The translations under genes and the position numbers were made by a program. A model generated the notes under the pieces. That model searched no databases. It was not told where the DNA came from and saw only the letters and a list, made by a program, of their open reading frames with translations. From an uncultured beta proteobacterium (GTDB lineage Bacteria; Pseudomonadota; Gammaproteobacteria; Burkholderiales; Burkholderiaceae_E), in the NCBI GenBank assembly GCA_903934295.1, contig CAIZNI010000049.1, forward strand, positions 37,802 to 101,801: DNA of 64,000 nucleotides, written 5' to 3'. Below are positions 17,755 through 26,635 of this stretch, in pieces (positions within the stretch are counted from its first letter, which is position 1; each line of letters opens with the position of its first letter).

Positions 17755-19948
17755 GCAGCACTCCATCACCCTCGACCGTTACCCGTTGCGGCGCGCTGCG
17801 GGCCTCGGCGAGGCGGCGCGCGATCTGCTCGGCGGTCCGGATCGCCTGCGGCACCTGGTCCACCGGAACCGGTCGCGAAAAAAGAAAACCCTGCATCGTC
17901 TGGCAGCCCAGCGAGCGCAAGGCCTGGACCTGTTCGGGCGTCTCCACGCCCTCGGCCAGCACCTTGACCCCCAGCGACTGGCCCAGCGCGACGATTGCCC
18001 GGCAAACGGCCGCGCCCTGAGTCGACACGCCGAGCTGGTTGACGAAGGCCCGGTCGACCTTGAGCTTGGAGATCGGCAGCCGGGTCAGATAGGCCAGCGA
18101 GGAGTAGCCGGTGCCGAAGTCGTCGATCGACAGCGTGGCGCCCGCCTCGATCAGCGCCTCCAGCCGCGGCAGGGTGCTCTCGAAGTCCCTGACCATGCAG
18201 GTCTCGGTCAGTTCCAGCTCCAGCGAGCGCGGGCGCAGGTCATGGCGCTCGATCGCCTCCTTGATCTCGGCCAGCAGCGAGCCACGCTCGAAGTGCACGG
18301 TGGGAATGTTGATCGCCACACACTCCAGATCGATGCCGTCGCGGCGCCACTGCGCCAGCGCGCCGGCCGCCTTGCGAAGCACCCACTCGCCGATCGGAAT
18401 GATCAGGCCGGTGTCCTCGGCCAGCGGGATGAATTCGCCGGGCGGCACCAGCTTGCCGTCGCGCCGCCACCGGATCAGGGCCTCCAGCCCGGTCACCCGC
18501 GACACCGAGGCATCGACCCACGGCTGGAAGTGCAGTTCGAACTCCTCACGCTCGAGGGCCCGGTGCAGACCGGTGATCATCTCGATGCGACCGCGACCGC
18601 CCTGCTCGAAGCGCGGCTGGAACCAGATGAGGTCGTTGCGCCCGCGCAGCTTGACCTCGTGGACCGCGCGATCGGCGCGCGCCAGCAGGATGTCGGCGGA
18701 TTCGGCATCACCGGGAAAGCTCGCCATCCCGACCGAGGCCGACAGGAAGCATTCGGTACCGGCCACCACGCAGACCCGGCGCATCGACTGCAGCGCCGCC
18801 CGCACCACCGTCTCGGCTTCGGTCGGATCGGCAATGCCGGTGAGCATCAGCACGAACTCATCGCCCGGCAGGCGGGCCAGACAGTGCGCGGCACCGTTGC
18901 CGATCAGCGCGACCCGCTGGGCAGCGCTGGCCTCGATGCGCCGTGCGGTCTCGCAGATCAGTTCATCGCCCGCGGCCTGGCCCAGCGTCTCGTTGAACTG
19001 GGTGAAGCGGTCGAGGTCGAACATCGCGATCTGAACCGTCTGGCCGGCCGCGCCCGCGACCGCGGCGGCATCGCTGAGCCGGCGCAGGAACTCCTTGCGA
19101 TTGGGCAGCCCGGTCAGCGAATCATGGCTGGACAGGCGGGCCATCTCCTCGCGCCGTCGCTGATCGTCGGTGTTGTCGTGGATCAGGCCGTGGAGCTGGC
19201 GCAGCCGTCCGTCGGCGTCGTATTCCGGCTCGCCCTCGGCGCACATGTAGCGAACGACGCCACCGGCGATCGGACTCAGGCGGAATTCGACCCGGAACCG
19301 GTTGCGCGCCGCGAGGTCCGCGCCGATCGCACCCCAGAAAACGCCGCGGTCCTCCGGCACCATCAAATGGAGCAGTTCGTGCTGGCTGATGCCGGTGCGG
19401 GAATTGTCCAGACCCAGCACCGCGAAGCTGCCGGGCGCGCCGTGCAGGGTGCGGGTGTCGAAATCGAAGTCGAAGGTACCGGTACGCGCGGCCAAGTGGA
19501 CCTTGGCGAGCCGGGCGTTGCTGACATCGAGCTGGCGACCGATCTCGCCCAGCCGCACCAGGTCGCGCACCCGTTCGGCCAGCAGCGACCAGTGAGTGGA
19601 CTTGATGAAGAACGCGGTGGCGCCCGACGCATAGGCGTCGCGGATCGACTCGTCGTCCTCCAGGCTGGTCAGCATCAGGATGGGCAGCGTGCGGCCGCGC
19701 GGCGTGCGCCGGATCGCCCGACAGGTGGCGAAGCCATCCATGCCCGGCATCAGGGCATCGATCAGGATGATGTCGGCGGTGCTCGCGGGCAGGCGCTCGA
19801 GCAGCGCGGATCCCGATTCGCAATCCTCGACCAACCAACCGCGATCACGCAGCGCGGTGCTGGTCAGAAAGCGCCACATCGGATCATCATCGACGAGCAA
19901 CACGGTCAGGACGTCTTGATCTTTCGAATCGTGCACTGGATTGGTCAT
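17744..19948 (-). CDS. REC-PAS-GGDEF-EAL c-di-GMP phosphodiesterase-type protein
   Basis: 734 residues. Receiver (VLLVDDDPMW; phospho-Asp in ILIDALMPGMDG), PAS-like domain (about 145-290), GGDEF domain and EAL domain. The GGDEF signature reads RLPGDEF, with Pro replacing the first Gly, so cyclase activity is doubtful. The EAL domain keeps LEALIRW, ELTET, DDFGTGYSSL, KVDRAFV, AEGVET and the Q-GFLFSRP end, consistent with active c-di-GMP hydrolysis. Control by a partner kinase through the receiver is expected. An open frame continues upstream to 21676, but that region is antisense to the sensor kinase; ATG 19948 begins the receiver. Confidence 0.93.
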   Translation of the reverse strand: MTNPVHDSKDQDVLTVLLVDDDPMWRFLTSTALRDRGWLVEDCESGSALLERLPASTADIILIDALMPGMDGFATCRAIRRTPRGRTLPILMLTSLEDDESIRDAYASGATAFFIKSTHWSLLAERVRDLVRLGEIGRQLDVSNARLAKVHLAARTGTFDFDFDTRTLHGAPGSFAVLGLDNSRTGISQHELLHLMVPEDRGVFWGAIGADLAARNRFRVEFRLSPIAGGVVRYMCAEGEPEYDADGRLRQLHGLIHDNTDDQRRREEMARLSSHDSLTGLPNRKEFLRRLSDAAAVAGAAGQTVQIAMFDLDRFTQFNETLGQAAGDELICETARRIEASAAQRVALIGNGAAHCLARLPGDEFVLMLTGIADPTEAETVVRAALQSMRRVCVVAGTECFLSASVGMASFPGDAESADILLARADRAVHEVKLRGRNDLIWFQPRFEQGGRGRIEMITGLHRALEREEFELHFQPWVDASVSRVTGLEALIRWRRDGKLVPPGEFIPLAEDTGLIIPIGEWVLRKAAGALAQWRRDGIDLECVAINIPTVHFERGSLLAEIKEAIERHDLRPRSLELELTETCMVRDFESTLPRLEALIEAGATLSIDDFGTGYSSLAYLTRLPISKLKVDRAFVNQLGVSTQGAAVCRAIVALGQSLGVKVLAEGVETPEQVQALRSLGCQTMQGFLFSRPVPVDQVPQAIRTAEQIARRLAEARSAPQRVTVEGDGVLHGS

Positions 19949-20302
19949 GGTTACCCGAGCGGAAAGTTTCCGGTATGGACGGCGCGCTCGCCCAGCGCCA
20001 AACCGACGGCGACTGGACGACCTCCCTCTTTTCGGCAGCGATCGCGAGAGGCCGACCGCCGACAGACCGCAGGGCAGTAACGGCCGATCAGCGGTCAGTG
20101 GACCGCCCCGGGCCGTCCCCCGAGCCGTCCCTGCGGCGTCCCCGAGCCGTCCCTGCGCCGCCGGTAGCCGCACGGCGCCCGTGCACCGGAAAAAGGCGGC
20201 GCCCGACTCGATCCGGCGTCGGATTTGCGGCATCATCGGGCGCTGCCCCAGGGGGGCGGAACCGCTTTCCGGAATCACCGACTTCTTGGACCGAACGACC
20301 GC
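19949..20302. other. 354 bp gap between divergent signalling genes
   Basis: No credible gene is visible. The stretch must hold the promoters of the divergent REC-PAS-GGDEF-EAL and PAS-kinase genes, but no clear -35/-10 pair stands out. It contains an 18 bp direct repeat (20118-20157). The first 80 bp of the upper part (from TTG 20225) could be N-terminal coding sequence of the kinase if the longer start is used. Confidence 0.5.
20118..20157. repeat. 18 bp direct repeat, 22 bp period, in intergenic DNA
   Basis: The sequence CCCCGAGCCGTCCCTGCG occurs at 20118-20135 and again at 20140-20157. It may be a replication-slippage duplication or a pair of regulator sites; no family is recognised. Confidence 0.6.
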
Positions 20303-22237
20303 TTGGAACCCGCCCGCACGCCTTTCACTGCACCCCTGACGGACAGCGCCCCGATTCCGCGCCTGGGACTGCTGCTGGGCGCACTGCTGATCCTGCTGGC
20401 GTGGCTGGGCTGGCACGCCCCGAACACCGGCGAAATCGCGCTGCCCTGGCCCCTGGCGGCTGCCCTGGCGGGCGCGTTCGTGCTGGGCGCCGCCGCCGGC
20501 CTGCTGCCCGGGCGCCGCCGCCAGCGGGCAATCGCGCAGGAACAGCTGGCGCTGGCCAGCGCCGGCCAGGACCTGCTCGCGCGCATCGGCACCGACCGGA
20601 TCGCCGCGCCAGCCGATCCGGCGCTGCGCCCGCTGGCCGACCTGGTCAACACCTTTGCCGATCACCGGCAGGCCGAGCTCGGCCGGGTCAGCGATCGCAA
20701 CAACCAGCTGGCGCTGACCCGCCGCCTGACGGGCTGGATGTACTGGGAGCAGGATACCGAGGGGCGCTACACCCGACTCGAAACCGAGACCGAGGAGCAA
20801 AGCCTGCTGGCGCGTTCGCTGCTCGGACGCACCCGCTGGGAGTGCGGGGGCATCCAGCTCGGGCGCAGCATCGCCGGTGCGGCCGCCAACCCGGCACCCG
20901 ACAGCCAGTGGCTTGCACACCGCGAACAGATCGCCCGTGGCAAGACCTTCTCGGAAATGGTCTGGTCGGCGCCGATCGATGCCAACCGGCGCGTGTTCAT
21001 CGTCGAGTCGGGACGCCCGCGGGTCGATCAGGACGGACGGATCGTCGGCTACAGCGGACTCATCCGGGATGTCGGCGGCGCGCTGGCGGCGGAACGGGCC
21101 ACCCAGAACCTGATGACCGCGTTGCGGGTGGCGCCGGAGCCCACCCTGCTGATCGAGGCGACCCCGGGGCTGCCCGGCTGGCGGGTTCGGTGGGCCAACG
21201 CCGCCGCCTGCGCCATGCTCGGGCGAACCGATTCCGAGATCCTGACCGCCTCGCCCGACACCCTGTTCGGCGGCGACAACCGGGCCTGCATCGAGGCCAT
21301 TGGCGGCGCACTGGCGAGCGGGCGCGGCGTGCGGCTCGAGTCGGAACTGGCCGACCGCTACGGTCAGACCCGCACCGCGTCGATGCGGATCGACCCCGTT
21401 TTGCCGCTCGAAGGCCTGCAGCCCCAGGCGGCGCTGTCGATCGACTATTTTCACGCCGAGACCGAGCGGCTGCGCGAGCAGGCCGGATCGGCCCATCGCC
21501 TGCTCTCGGAGCAGTCGGCGCGCCTGAGCGAACTCGAACAGGCGTCGCGCGAGCTCGAGTCCTTCAGCTACACCGTGTCGCACGATCTGCGCGCCCCGCT
21601 GCGGGTGGTCGACGGCTTCGCGCGCATTCTCAAGGACGACTTCTCCGCATCGCTGGACCCGACCGGTCACGATCACCTCAACCGGATCCTGACCGCGGCG
21701 TCGCGAATGAACCAGATGATCGACTCGCTGCTCAGCCTGGCGCGCGTCTCCTCGCAGCCGATCGTGCCGGGTCCGGTCGACCTGTCGCTGCTGGCCCAGC
21801 AGATCGTCGACGAACTGCGCTCACAGGAACCGCAGCGCCGGGTCGAGGTCAGCATCGCCCGCTCGATCGTGGCCAGCGGCGACCGAACGCTGTTGCGCAT
21901 CGTGCTCGAGAACCTGCTGAGCAACGCCTGGAAATACACCGGGCGCACCGACCCCGCCACCATTGAATTCGACTGTGTCCGCGACGGTGCGAGCACCGTC
22001 TACCGGGTGAGCGACAACGGCGCCGGATTCGACATGCGCTTCGCCGACCGGCTGTTCGGCACCTTCCAGCGCCTGCACAGCGCCAATGAATTCCCCGGCA
22101 CCGGTGTGGGGCTGGCCACCGCGGCCCGGATCGTGCAGCGCCACCGTGGGCGCATCTGGGCCGAGAGCGCACCGGGCGAAGGGGCACGCTTTCATTTCAC
22201 GCTCAACGAGCAGCCGGCGTCGCCACCGGCGCACTGA
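20303..22237 (+). CDS. Membrane PAS sensor histidine kinase
   Basis: About 644 residues. Two membrane helices near the N-terminus (LGLLLGALLILLAWLGW and a second Ala/Leu/Gly-rich one) are followed by two PAS-like regions, a short coiled coil, HisKA with phospho-His in YTVSHDLRAPLR, and a HATPase with N box ENLLSNAWKYTG, DNGAGFD and GTGVGLA. The HisKA type (SHDLRAPL) is that of bacteriophytochrome-like kinases; no chromophore domain is present. The start is uncertain: TTG 20303 or TTG 20225, neither with a clear ribosome-binding site. No regulator is directly adjacent. Confidence 0.85.
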   Translation: MEPARTPFTAPLTDSAPIPRLGLLLGALLILLAWLGWHAPNTGEIALPWPLAAALAGAFVLGAAAGLLPGRRRQRAIAQEQLALASAGQDLLARIGTDRIAAPADPALRPLADLVNTFADHRQAELGRVSDRNNQLALTRRLTGWMYWEQDTEGRYTRLETETEEQSLLARSLLGRTRWECGGIQLGRSIAGAAANPAPDSQWLAHREQIARGKTFSEMVWSAPIDANRRVFIVESGRPRVDQDGRIVGYSGLIRDVGGALAAERATQNLMTALRVAPEPTLLIEATPGLPGWRVRWANAAACAMLGRTDSEILTASPDTLFGGDNRACIEAIGGALASGRGVRLESELADRYGQTRTASMRIDPVLPLEGLQPQAALSIDYFHAETERLREQAGSAHRLLSEQSARLSELEQASRELESFSYTVSHDLRAPLRVVDGFARILKDDFSASLDPTGHDHLNRILTAASRMNQMIDSLLSLARVSSQPIVPGPVDLSLLAQQIVDELRSQEPQRRVEVSIARSIVASGDRTLLRIVLENLLSNAWKYTGRTDPATIEFDCVRDGASTVYRVSDNGAGFDMRFADRLFGTFQRLHSANEFPGTGVGLATAARIVQRHRGRIWAESAPGEGARFHFTLNEQPASPPAH

Positions 22238-22253
22238 GCCCAGGAGCTCCCGC

Positions 22254-23153
22254 TTGACCGAAAACCCTCAACCCACCGCCGGGCGCGTCCAGGCCAACGG
22301 CATCTCCCTGTCCTACTTCGAATGGCGGGCCGACCTGCGCGGACAGGAACCGACCCTGCTGATGGTGCACGCCACCGGATTCCATGGCCGGGTCTGGGAC
22401 CAGGCGATCGCCCACCTGCCCGGGCGCCACATCGTCTGCGTGGAGCAGCGCGGACACGGCCGCAGCGACTCGAGCGAGATCACCGACTGGCCGGTGTTCG
22501 GCCGCGATCTGGCGGCGTTTGCCGCCGCACTCGACCTGCAGGCGGCGGTGGGCATCGGTCACAGCATGGGCGCGCATGCCACGGTGCAGGCGGCCGCGAT
22601 CGAACCCGGGCGCTTCGCCCGGCTGATCCTGGTCGACCCGGTCATCGCCTCGCCGGCGGCCTACCACGAGCCCCCGCTGTTCGAGGGCCGGATGCACCCG
22701 GCGGCCAAGCGGCTGAACCGTTTCGCCTCAGCCGAGGCGATGCGCCAGCGCTTCGCCGACCGCGCGCCCTACAGCGTCTTTCACCCGGCCGCGCTGCGCG
22801 ACTATTGCGAGCACGGGCTGGTGCCGGCCAGCGACGGCGAAGGCCTGATGCTGGCCTGCTCGCCGATCACCGAGGCCAGCGTCTACATGACCGGACGCAG
22901 CAACGCCGGCGTCTATGCCAGCGTGCGGGCGCTGCAGATCCCGGTGCTGGTCATCCGCGCGAAACTGCCGCAGCCCGATCGGAACCCCTTCGATTTCTCC
23001 ACCTCGCCGACCTGGCCCGGGCTGGTCGGCGAGTTCCACCACGGCCGCGAGCACTATCTGCCGGACCGCACCCATTTCCTGCCGATGGAGGCCCCGCAGG
23101 AATTCGCCGCGATGGTCCTCGACGAACTGCGCATCGCGCCCGGCACCCGCTAG
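22254..23153 (+). CDS. Alpha/beta hydrolase
   Basis: 299 residues beginning at TTG 22254, supported by CAGGAG 8 bp upstream. Canonical hydrolase fold: MVHATGFHG oxyanion loop, EQRGHGRSD, nucleophile elbow GHSMGAHA and a C-terminal DRTHFLPME histidine. Close in pattern to esterases and haloperoxidase-like enzymes; the substrate is unknown. It follows the sensor kinase by 16 bp and may share its transcript. The convergent next gene starts on the other strand. Confidence 0.85.
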   Translation: MTENPQPTAGRVQANGISLSYFEWRADLRGQEPTLLMVHATGFHGRVWDQAIAHLPGRHIVCVEQRGHGRSDSSEITDWPVFGRDLAAFAAALDLQAAVGIGHSMGAHATVQAAAIEPGRFARLILVDPVIASPAAYHEPPLFEGRMHPAAKRLNRFASAEAMRQRFADRAPYSVFHPAALRDYCEHGLVPASDGEGLMLACSPITEASVYMTGRSNAGVYASVRALQIPVLVIRAKLPQPDRNPFDFSTSPTWPGLVGEFHHGREHYLPDRTHFLPMEAPQEFAAMVLDELRIAPGTR

Positions 23154-23160
23154 CGCCGGC

Positions 23161-23173
23161 ACCGGTTCCCGGT
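23161..23173. terminator. Small hairpin between convergent genes
   Basis: ACCGG (23161-23165) and CCGGT (23169-23173) pair around TTC in the 27 bp gap between two convergent stops. Short stem and no T-run, so only a weak candidate. Confidence 0.25.
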
Positions 23174-23180
23174 CAGGGGT

Positions 23181-24065
23181 TCAGTCGGGCGACCCGCCCA
23201 GGAACACGCGCGCGGCCTGCGCAACCTCGTCCTGGCGGGTGACCCGACGCATCAGTTCGGCGCTGGCCACCCCGGTGATCGCCGCCGGGGCCACCCCCTG
23301 ACGCAAGGCCGACAGCGTGGCCTGCACCGCGGCCACGCCGGCGGCAAACGGCTGATGACCCTGCAGACAGACCCGCACGCCGGCCCGGGCCAGCCAGTCG
23401 GTGTCGCTCAACGCCGCCGGCACACCGCCCAGGACGATCGGCAGGCCGCCGGCCGCTTCGGCAAGCGCCTGGAGTTCCTCGCGGGTGCGCACGCCGACCA
23501 GGAAAATGCCATCGACGCCGGTGGCGGCATAGGCGCGCACCCGCGCCAGCGCATCGGCCAGCCCGGTCACCGCCATCGCGCTGGTGCGCCCGAGCACCAC
23601 CAGGTCGGGATCGCTGCGGGCGGCGAGCGCGGCGCGCATCTTGCCCACGCCCTCGGCCAGGCCGATCAGCCGCACAGCGTCGCCCGCGCCGAAGGCCTGG
23701 GGCAGTTCAGTGTCTTCGATGGTCAGTCCGGCCACGCCGGCGGCTTCCAGTTCCTGGACAGTGCGCATCACGCCCAGCGCGTTGCCGAATCCGTGATCGG
23801 CATCGACCAGCAGGGGCAGCCGGCCCGCCCGGCAGATGCGGTGCGACAGGTCGGCGAACTCGGTGAGACTCAACAGGGCCAGATCGGGCGCGCCCAGCAC
23901 CGCGAGCGCGGCCACCGAGCCGCCCAGCATGCCGAGCTCGAAGCCCAGGTCTTCGGCGATCCGCGCCGAGATCGCATCATGGACCGATGCCGGATGCAGG
24001 CAGCGCGTGCCACCCAGGATGGCGCGAAAGCGCCGCCTTCTTTCAGAAGCTTGCAAGCGGGTCAC
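23181..24065 (-). CDS. Isocitrate lyase/PEP mutase superfamily enzyme (oxaloacetate decarboxylase-like)
   Basis: 294 residues, GTG start. The TIM-barrel superfamily pattern is clear: DADHGFGNALGV (Mg-binding Asp pair) and LTIEDTELPQAFG. By pattern the closest group is the Pseudomonas PA4872-type oxaloacetate decarboxylase rather than isocitrate lyase, whose KKCGH loop is absent. It would catalyse decarboxylation or C-C bond cleavage of an alpha-keto acid. The usual R-T-N after the central strand reads RTSAM here, so the substrate may differ. Divergent from the MFS exporter with 66 bp between them. Confidence 0.8.
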   Translation of the reverse strand: MTRLQASERRRRFRAILGGTRCLHPASVHDAISARIAEDLGFELGMLGGSVAALAVLGAPDLALLSLTEFADLSHRICRAGRLPLLVDADHGFGNALGVMRTVQELEAAGVAGLTIEDTELPQAFGAGDAVRLIGLAEGVGKMRAALAARSDPDLVVLGRTSAMAVTGLADALARVRAYAATGVDGIFLVGVRTREELQALAEAAGGLPIVLGGVPAALSDTDWLARAGVRVCLQGHQPFAAGVAAVQATLSALRQGVAPAAITGVASAELMRRVTRQDEVAQAARVFLGGSPD

Positions 24066-24114
24066 TCCTCGGGGTCAGTCGATCCGGCGTCGGTGCCGGG
24101 GGACGCGTACAGAC

Positions 24115-24123
24115 TGCTATCGT
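24115..24123 (+). promoter_or_regulatory. Extended -10 immediately before the MFS start
   Basis: TG at 24115-24116, one base, then TATCGT at 24118-24123, only 8 bp before ATG 24132. Transcription from here would give an almost leaderless mRNA. No ribosome-binding site is visible before the ATG. Confidence 0.35.
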
Positions 24124-24131
24124 AGCGGGCG

Positions 24132-25592
24132 ATGCCGACAAGCGATCCGACAGGCGGTCCGACCATCGATCCGACCCGCACCACCGACCGCCTCCCGGCG
24201 GCACCGGACCGCGCGCGCGCGCCGGCCATGGCGGCGGCGATGCTGGCGGCGGCCCTGGTCACCATCGACATCTCGATCATGTACACCGCCCTGCCGGCGA
24301 TCGCCCAGGGCCTGGGCGTGAGCGCCGCGTCCTCGGTGTGGGTGGTCAACGCCTATCAGCTCGCCATGGTCGCCGCGGTGCTGCCGATGGCCGCGCTGGG
24401 CGAGAAGATCGGCCATCGGCGCATGCACCTGGCCGGGGTCACCGTGTTCACGCTCGCCTCGCTGGTCTGCGCACTGGCCTGGTCGCTGCCCACCCTGGTG
24501 GCGGCCCGCGTGCTGCAGGGCCTGGGCGCAGCCGCGACCGTCAGCGTGACCACCGCACTGGTGCGTTTCATCTATCCGCCGAGCCAGCTCGGCCGCGGCC
24601 TGGGGCTCTATGCGTTCATCGTCTCGGTGTCGTTTGCGATCGGGCCCGCTGTCGCCTCGACCATCCTGACGCTGGCCAACTGGCACTGGCTCTTCCTGCT
24701 CTCCCTGCCGCTCGGACTGGCGACGCTGCTGCTGGGGCGGCGCTACCTGCCGGCCACCGCGCGTTCGCCGCATGCCTTCGACCCGATCGCGGCGCTGCTG
24801 AGCGCGACGCTGTTCGCGCTGTTCACCTTCGGACTCGGCCAGGCGGCACACGGCGCCGACGGGTCCCTGGTGGCGGCGCTGCTGGCGGGCGCGCTGGCCA
24901 GCGGCGCCCTGCTGCTGCGTCGCCAGGCCGGGCATCCGGCGCCGATCCTGGCGGTCGACCTGCTGCGCCTGCCGGTGTTCGCGCTGTCGGCAGCCACCGC
25001 GGTGCTGTCGTTCATCGCCCAGGCACTGGCCTTCGTCTCGCTGCCCTTTCTCTTTCACACCGTGATGGGCTGGTCGCAGATGGCCACCGGGCTGCTGATG
25101 ACGCCCTGGCCGGTGGTGCTGTCGATCCTGTCGGTGCCGGCCGGGCGGCTGTCCGAGCGCTGGCCGGCGGGTCTGCTGGGTGGCGGCGGACTGCTGATGC
25201 TGGGCGTGGGCCTGGGGCTGCTCGCACGGCTGGCGCCCGATGCCTCGGCGCTCGACATCAGCTGGCGCATGGCCTTGTGTGCCGCGGGCTTCGCGCTGTT
25301 CCAGTCGCCCAACATGAACGCGCTGATGACCAGTGCGCCGGCAGCGCGCAGCGGCGGCGCCAGCGGCATCGTCGCGACCTGCCGGATGCTGGGCCAGGCG
25401 ATCGGTGTGGCGCTGGCGGCCGCCTGCTTCCGGCTGTCGGCCGACCAGGGACCGACGATGGCCCTGTGGGCCGGCTGCGCCGCCGCCGTTCTGGCGAGCG
25501 CGGCCAGCCTGCTGCGACTGCGGGTGCGCGGCACCCCGATGGACCCGGCCGCTGCGGCGCAGGCAGCGACACCCCCCGAGGCGCGCGGCTGA
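24132..25592 (+). CDS. MFS transporter, DHA2 (drug:H+ antiporter-2) type
   Basis: 486 residues with about 13-14 membrane segments, fitting the 14-TM DHA2 group (QacA/SmvA-like). Motif A is seen as ALGEKIGHRRMHLAG, motif C-like sequence in SVSFAIGPAVASTI, and an acidic TM1 (TIDISIMYTALPAI). Such proteins export cationic dyes, biocides or antibiotics using the proton gradient. The N-terminal ~30 residues are Pro/Thr-rich and cytoplasmic. No TetR-type regulator is nearby. An alternative substrate such as a metabolite cannot be excluded. Confidence 0.9.
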   Translation: MPTSDPTGGPTIDPTRTTDRLPAAPDRARAPAMAAAMLAAALVTIDISIMYTALPAIAQGLGVSAASSVWVVNAYQLAMVAAVLPMAALGEKIGHRRMHLAGVTVFTLASLVCALAWSLPTLVAARVLQGLGAAATVSVTTALVRFIYPPSQLGRGLGLYAFIVSVSFAIGPAVASTILTLANWHWLFLLSLPLGLATLLLGRRYLPATARSPHAFDPIAALLSATLFALFTFGLGQAAHGADGSLVAALLAGALASGALLLRRQAGHPAPILAVDLLRLPVFALSAATAVLSFIAQALAFVSLPFLFHTVMGWSQMATGLLMTPWPVVLSILSVPAGRLSERWPAGLLGGGGLLMLGVGLGLLARLAPDASALDISWRMALCAAGFALFQSPNMNALMTSAPAARSGGASGIVATCRMLGQAIGVALAAACFRLSADQGPTMALWAGCAAAVLASAASLLRLRVRGTPMDPAAAAQAATPPEARG

Positions 25593-25626
25593 GGACAGGG
25601 CTGCCGGCGGGCGGCGTGGAAGCGGC

Positions 25627-25640
25627 TTGACCCTGATCAA
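25627..25640 (+). promoter_or_regulatory. FNR/Anr-type box upstream of the DUF2934 gene
   Basis: TTGACCCTGATCAA matches the FNR consensus TTGAT-N4-ATCAA at nine of the ten defined bases. It is centred about 107 bp before the DUF2934 ATG in a 148 bp intergenic gap, room enough for an activator at -41.5. A second box of the same type lies at 31487-31500. Confidence 0.65.
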
Positions 25641-25740
25641 AGCCGACCGGGCAGCACCCTTTAAGGTGACCGCTGTGATGGTCGGGCGAGTCCTGCCCAC
25701 CATCTGCCTGCCCTTCCCCCAGACAATCCGGAGACCGACC

Positions 25741-25986
25741 ATGAAGAGTTCCCAGAACGGCGCCGCGCGCGCCGCGGGTTCAGTGCCCGCCACGCGCACC
25801 CGCCAGCCGCGACGCAACCCCCAGGCGCCTTCACCGGCAGCCACCGGCAATGCCGAGGACACGGTCCGCGCCGCCGCCTATGCGTTGTACGAGGCCCGCG
25901 GCTACCTCGATGGATTCGCCCTCGAAGACTGGCTGCGCGCCGAGCAGCAGGTCCGCCTGAGCCACGGCACGGCGGGATCGGCCTGA
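25741..25986 (+). CDS. DUF2934 family small protein
   Basis: 81 residues. A basic, Pro/Ala/Arg-rich ~38-residue N-terminus is followed by the short helical DUF2934 motif (RAAAYALYEARGYLDGFALEDWLRAEQQ). Function unknown; members are common in beta- and alphaproteobacteria beside stress genes. GGAGA precedes ATG 25741. The last residues (LSHGTAGSA) are encoded by the first copy of a 26 bp tandem repeat, and the stop codon is created by the frame change on entering the second copy. An FNR-type box lies upstream. Confidence 0.85.
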   Translation: MKSSQNGAARAAGSVPATRTRQPRRNPQAPSPAATGNAEDTVRAAAYALYEARGYLDGFALEDWLRAEQQVRLSHGTAGSA

Positions 25987-26018
25987 GCCACGGCACGGCG
26001 GGATCGGCCTGAGCCGCG
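25955..26018 (+). repeat. 26 bp tandem repeat across the DUF2934 stop codon
   Basis: GCCTGAGCCACGGCACGGCG plus six bases is repeated exactly at 25955-25980 and 25981-26006, with a partial third copy beginning at 26007. Because 26 is not a multiple of three, the second copy is read in a new frame and supplies the TGA stop. Confidence 0.9.
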
Positions 26019-26106
26019 AACGCCGGCGCACCCATCGAAGTCACTGTCCGGCAAGCGCCCCTGCGCGCCCCGCCAGGCGGGTGGCAAAGGCTCGCGCGAC
26101 GCCGGT

Positions 26107-26568
26107 TCAGTGCAGCGGCTGCGTCAGGATGGTCACCCGACGGGTGAGCTCCGTCAGACCCAGCGAACTGAGGTCGCTGTGCACCACCGCCTGCACCCGC
26201 TTGTCGACCCGGTCGGCCAGATGGGCCCGCAGTTCACCCAGGAACGGATTGGACGCGATCAGCACCAGCGAACCGAAACGCCCGGTCTCGAGTGCCGCGT
26301 CCAGATACGCGGCGAGTTCGCGGGCAAAATGCTCACGCTCCTTGTGGCGCGGGTCGGTGCGCGGTTCGAAGGCGGCGCCGCCGCTGGCGCCCTCACCGCG
26401 CGGTCGCTGGGTATGACCACCCAGGTGCGGATCGATCTCAGCGACTTTCTGGCGCCCCTGGGGATGAACGAAATCGCTGATTTCCTGCAGTTGCGCATCG
26501 GCGCGATCCCAGGCGAACAGTCGGGCGCGCGACGAGTTGGCCAGCAGAATCCAGGTGGTCTTGTTCAT
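26107..26568 (-). CDS. Host attachment family protein
   Basis: 153 residues, matching the family annotated as required for attachment to host cells (PF10116). The opening TTWILLANSSRARLF, the ELAAYLDAA helix and the end (GLTELTRRVTIL) are typical. The name comes from an Agrobacterium study; the domain resembles an RNA-binding or eRF1-like fold and its job in free-living bacteria is unknown. ATG 26568 is chosen; the longer frame adds an atypical Pro/Arg-rich stretch. Last gene of the leftward cfa run, 67 bp after the kinase-like gene. Confidence 0.8.
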   Translation of the reverse strand: MNKTTWILLANSSRARLFAWDRADAQLQEISDFVHPQGRQKVAEIDPHLGGHTQRPRGEGASGGAAFEPRTDPRHKEREHFARELAAYLDAALETGRFGSLVLIASNPFLGELRAHLADRVDKRVQAVVHSDLSSLGLTELTRRVTILTQPLH

Positions 26569-26635
26569 GGCGAGCCTCGCGCGGAGCCGGCCGCTGCCGG
26601 ACCATCCGGGCGCACGCCCCGCCTGCGCAGGATGA

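Noticed and set aside
17657..20080. ~800-codon open frame on the + strand
   Set aside because: Antisense to the REC-PAS-GGDEF-EAL gene, whose motifs are unmistakable.
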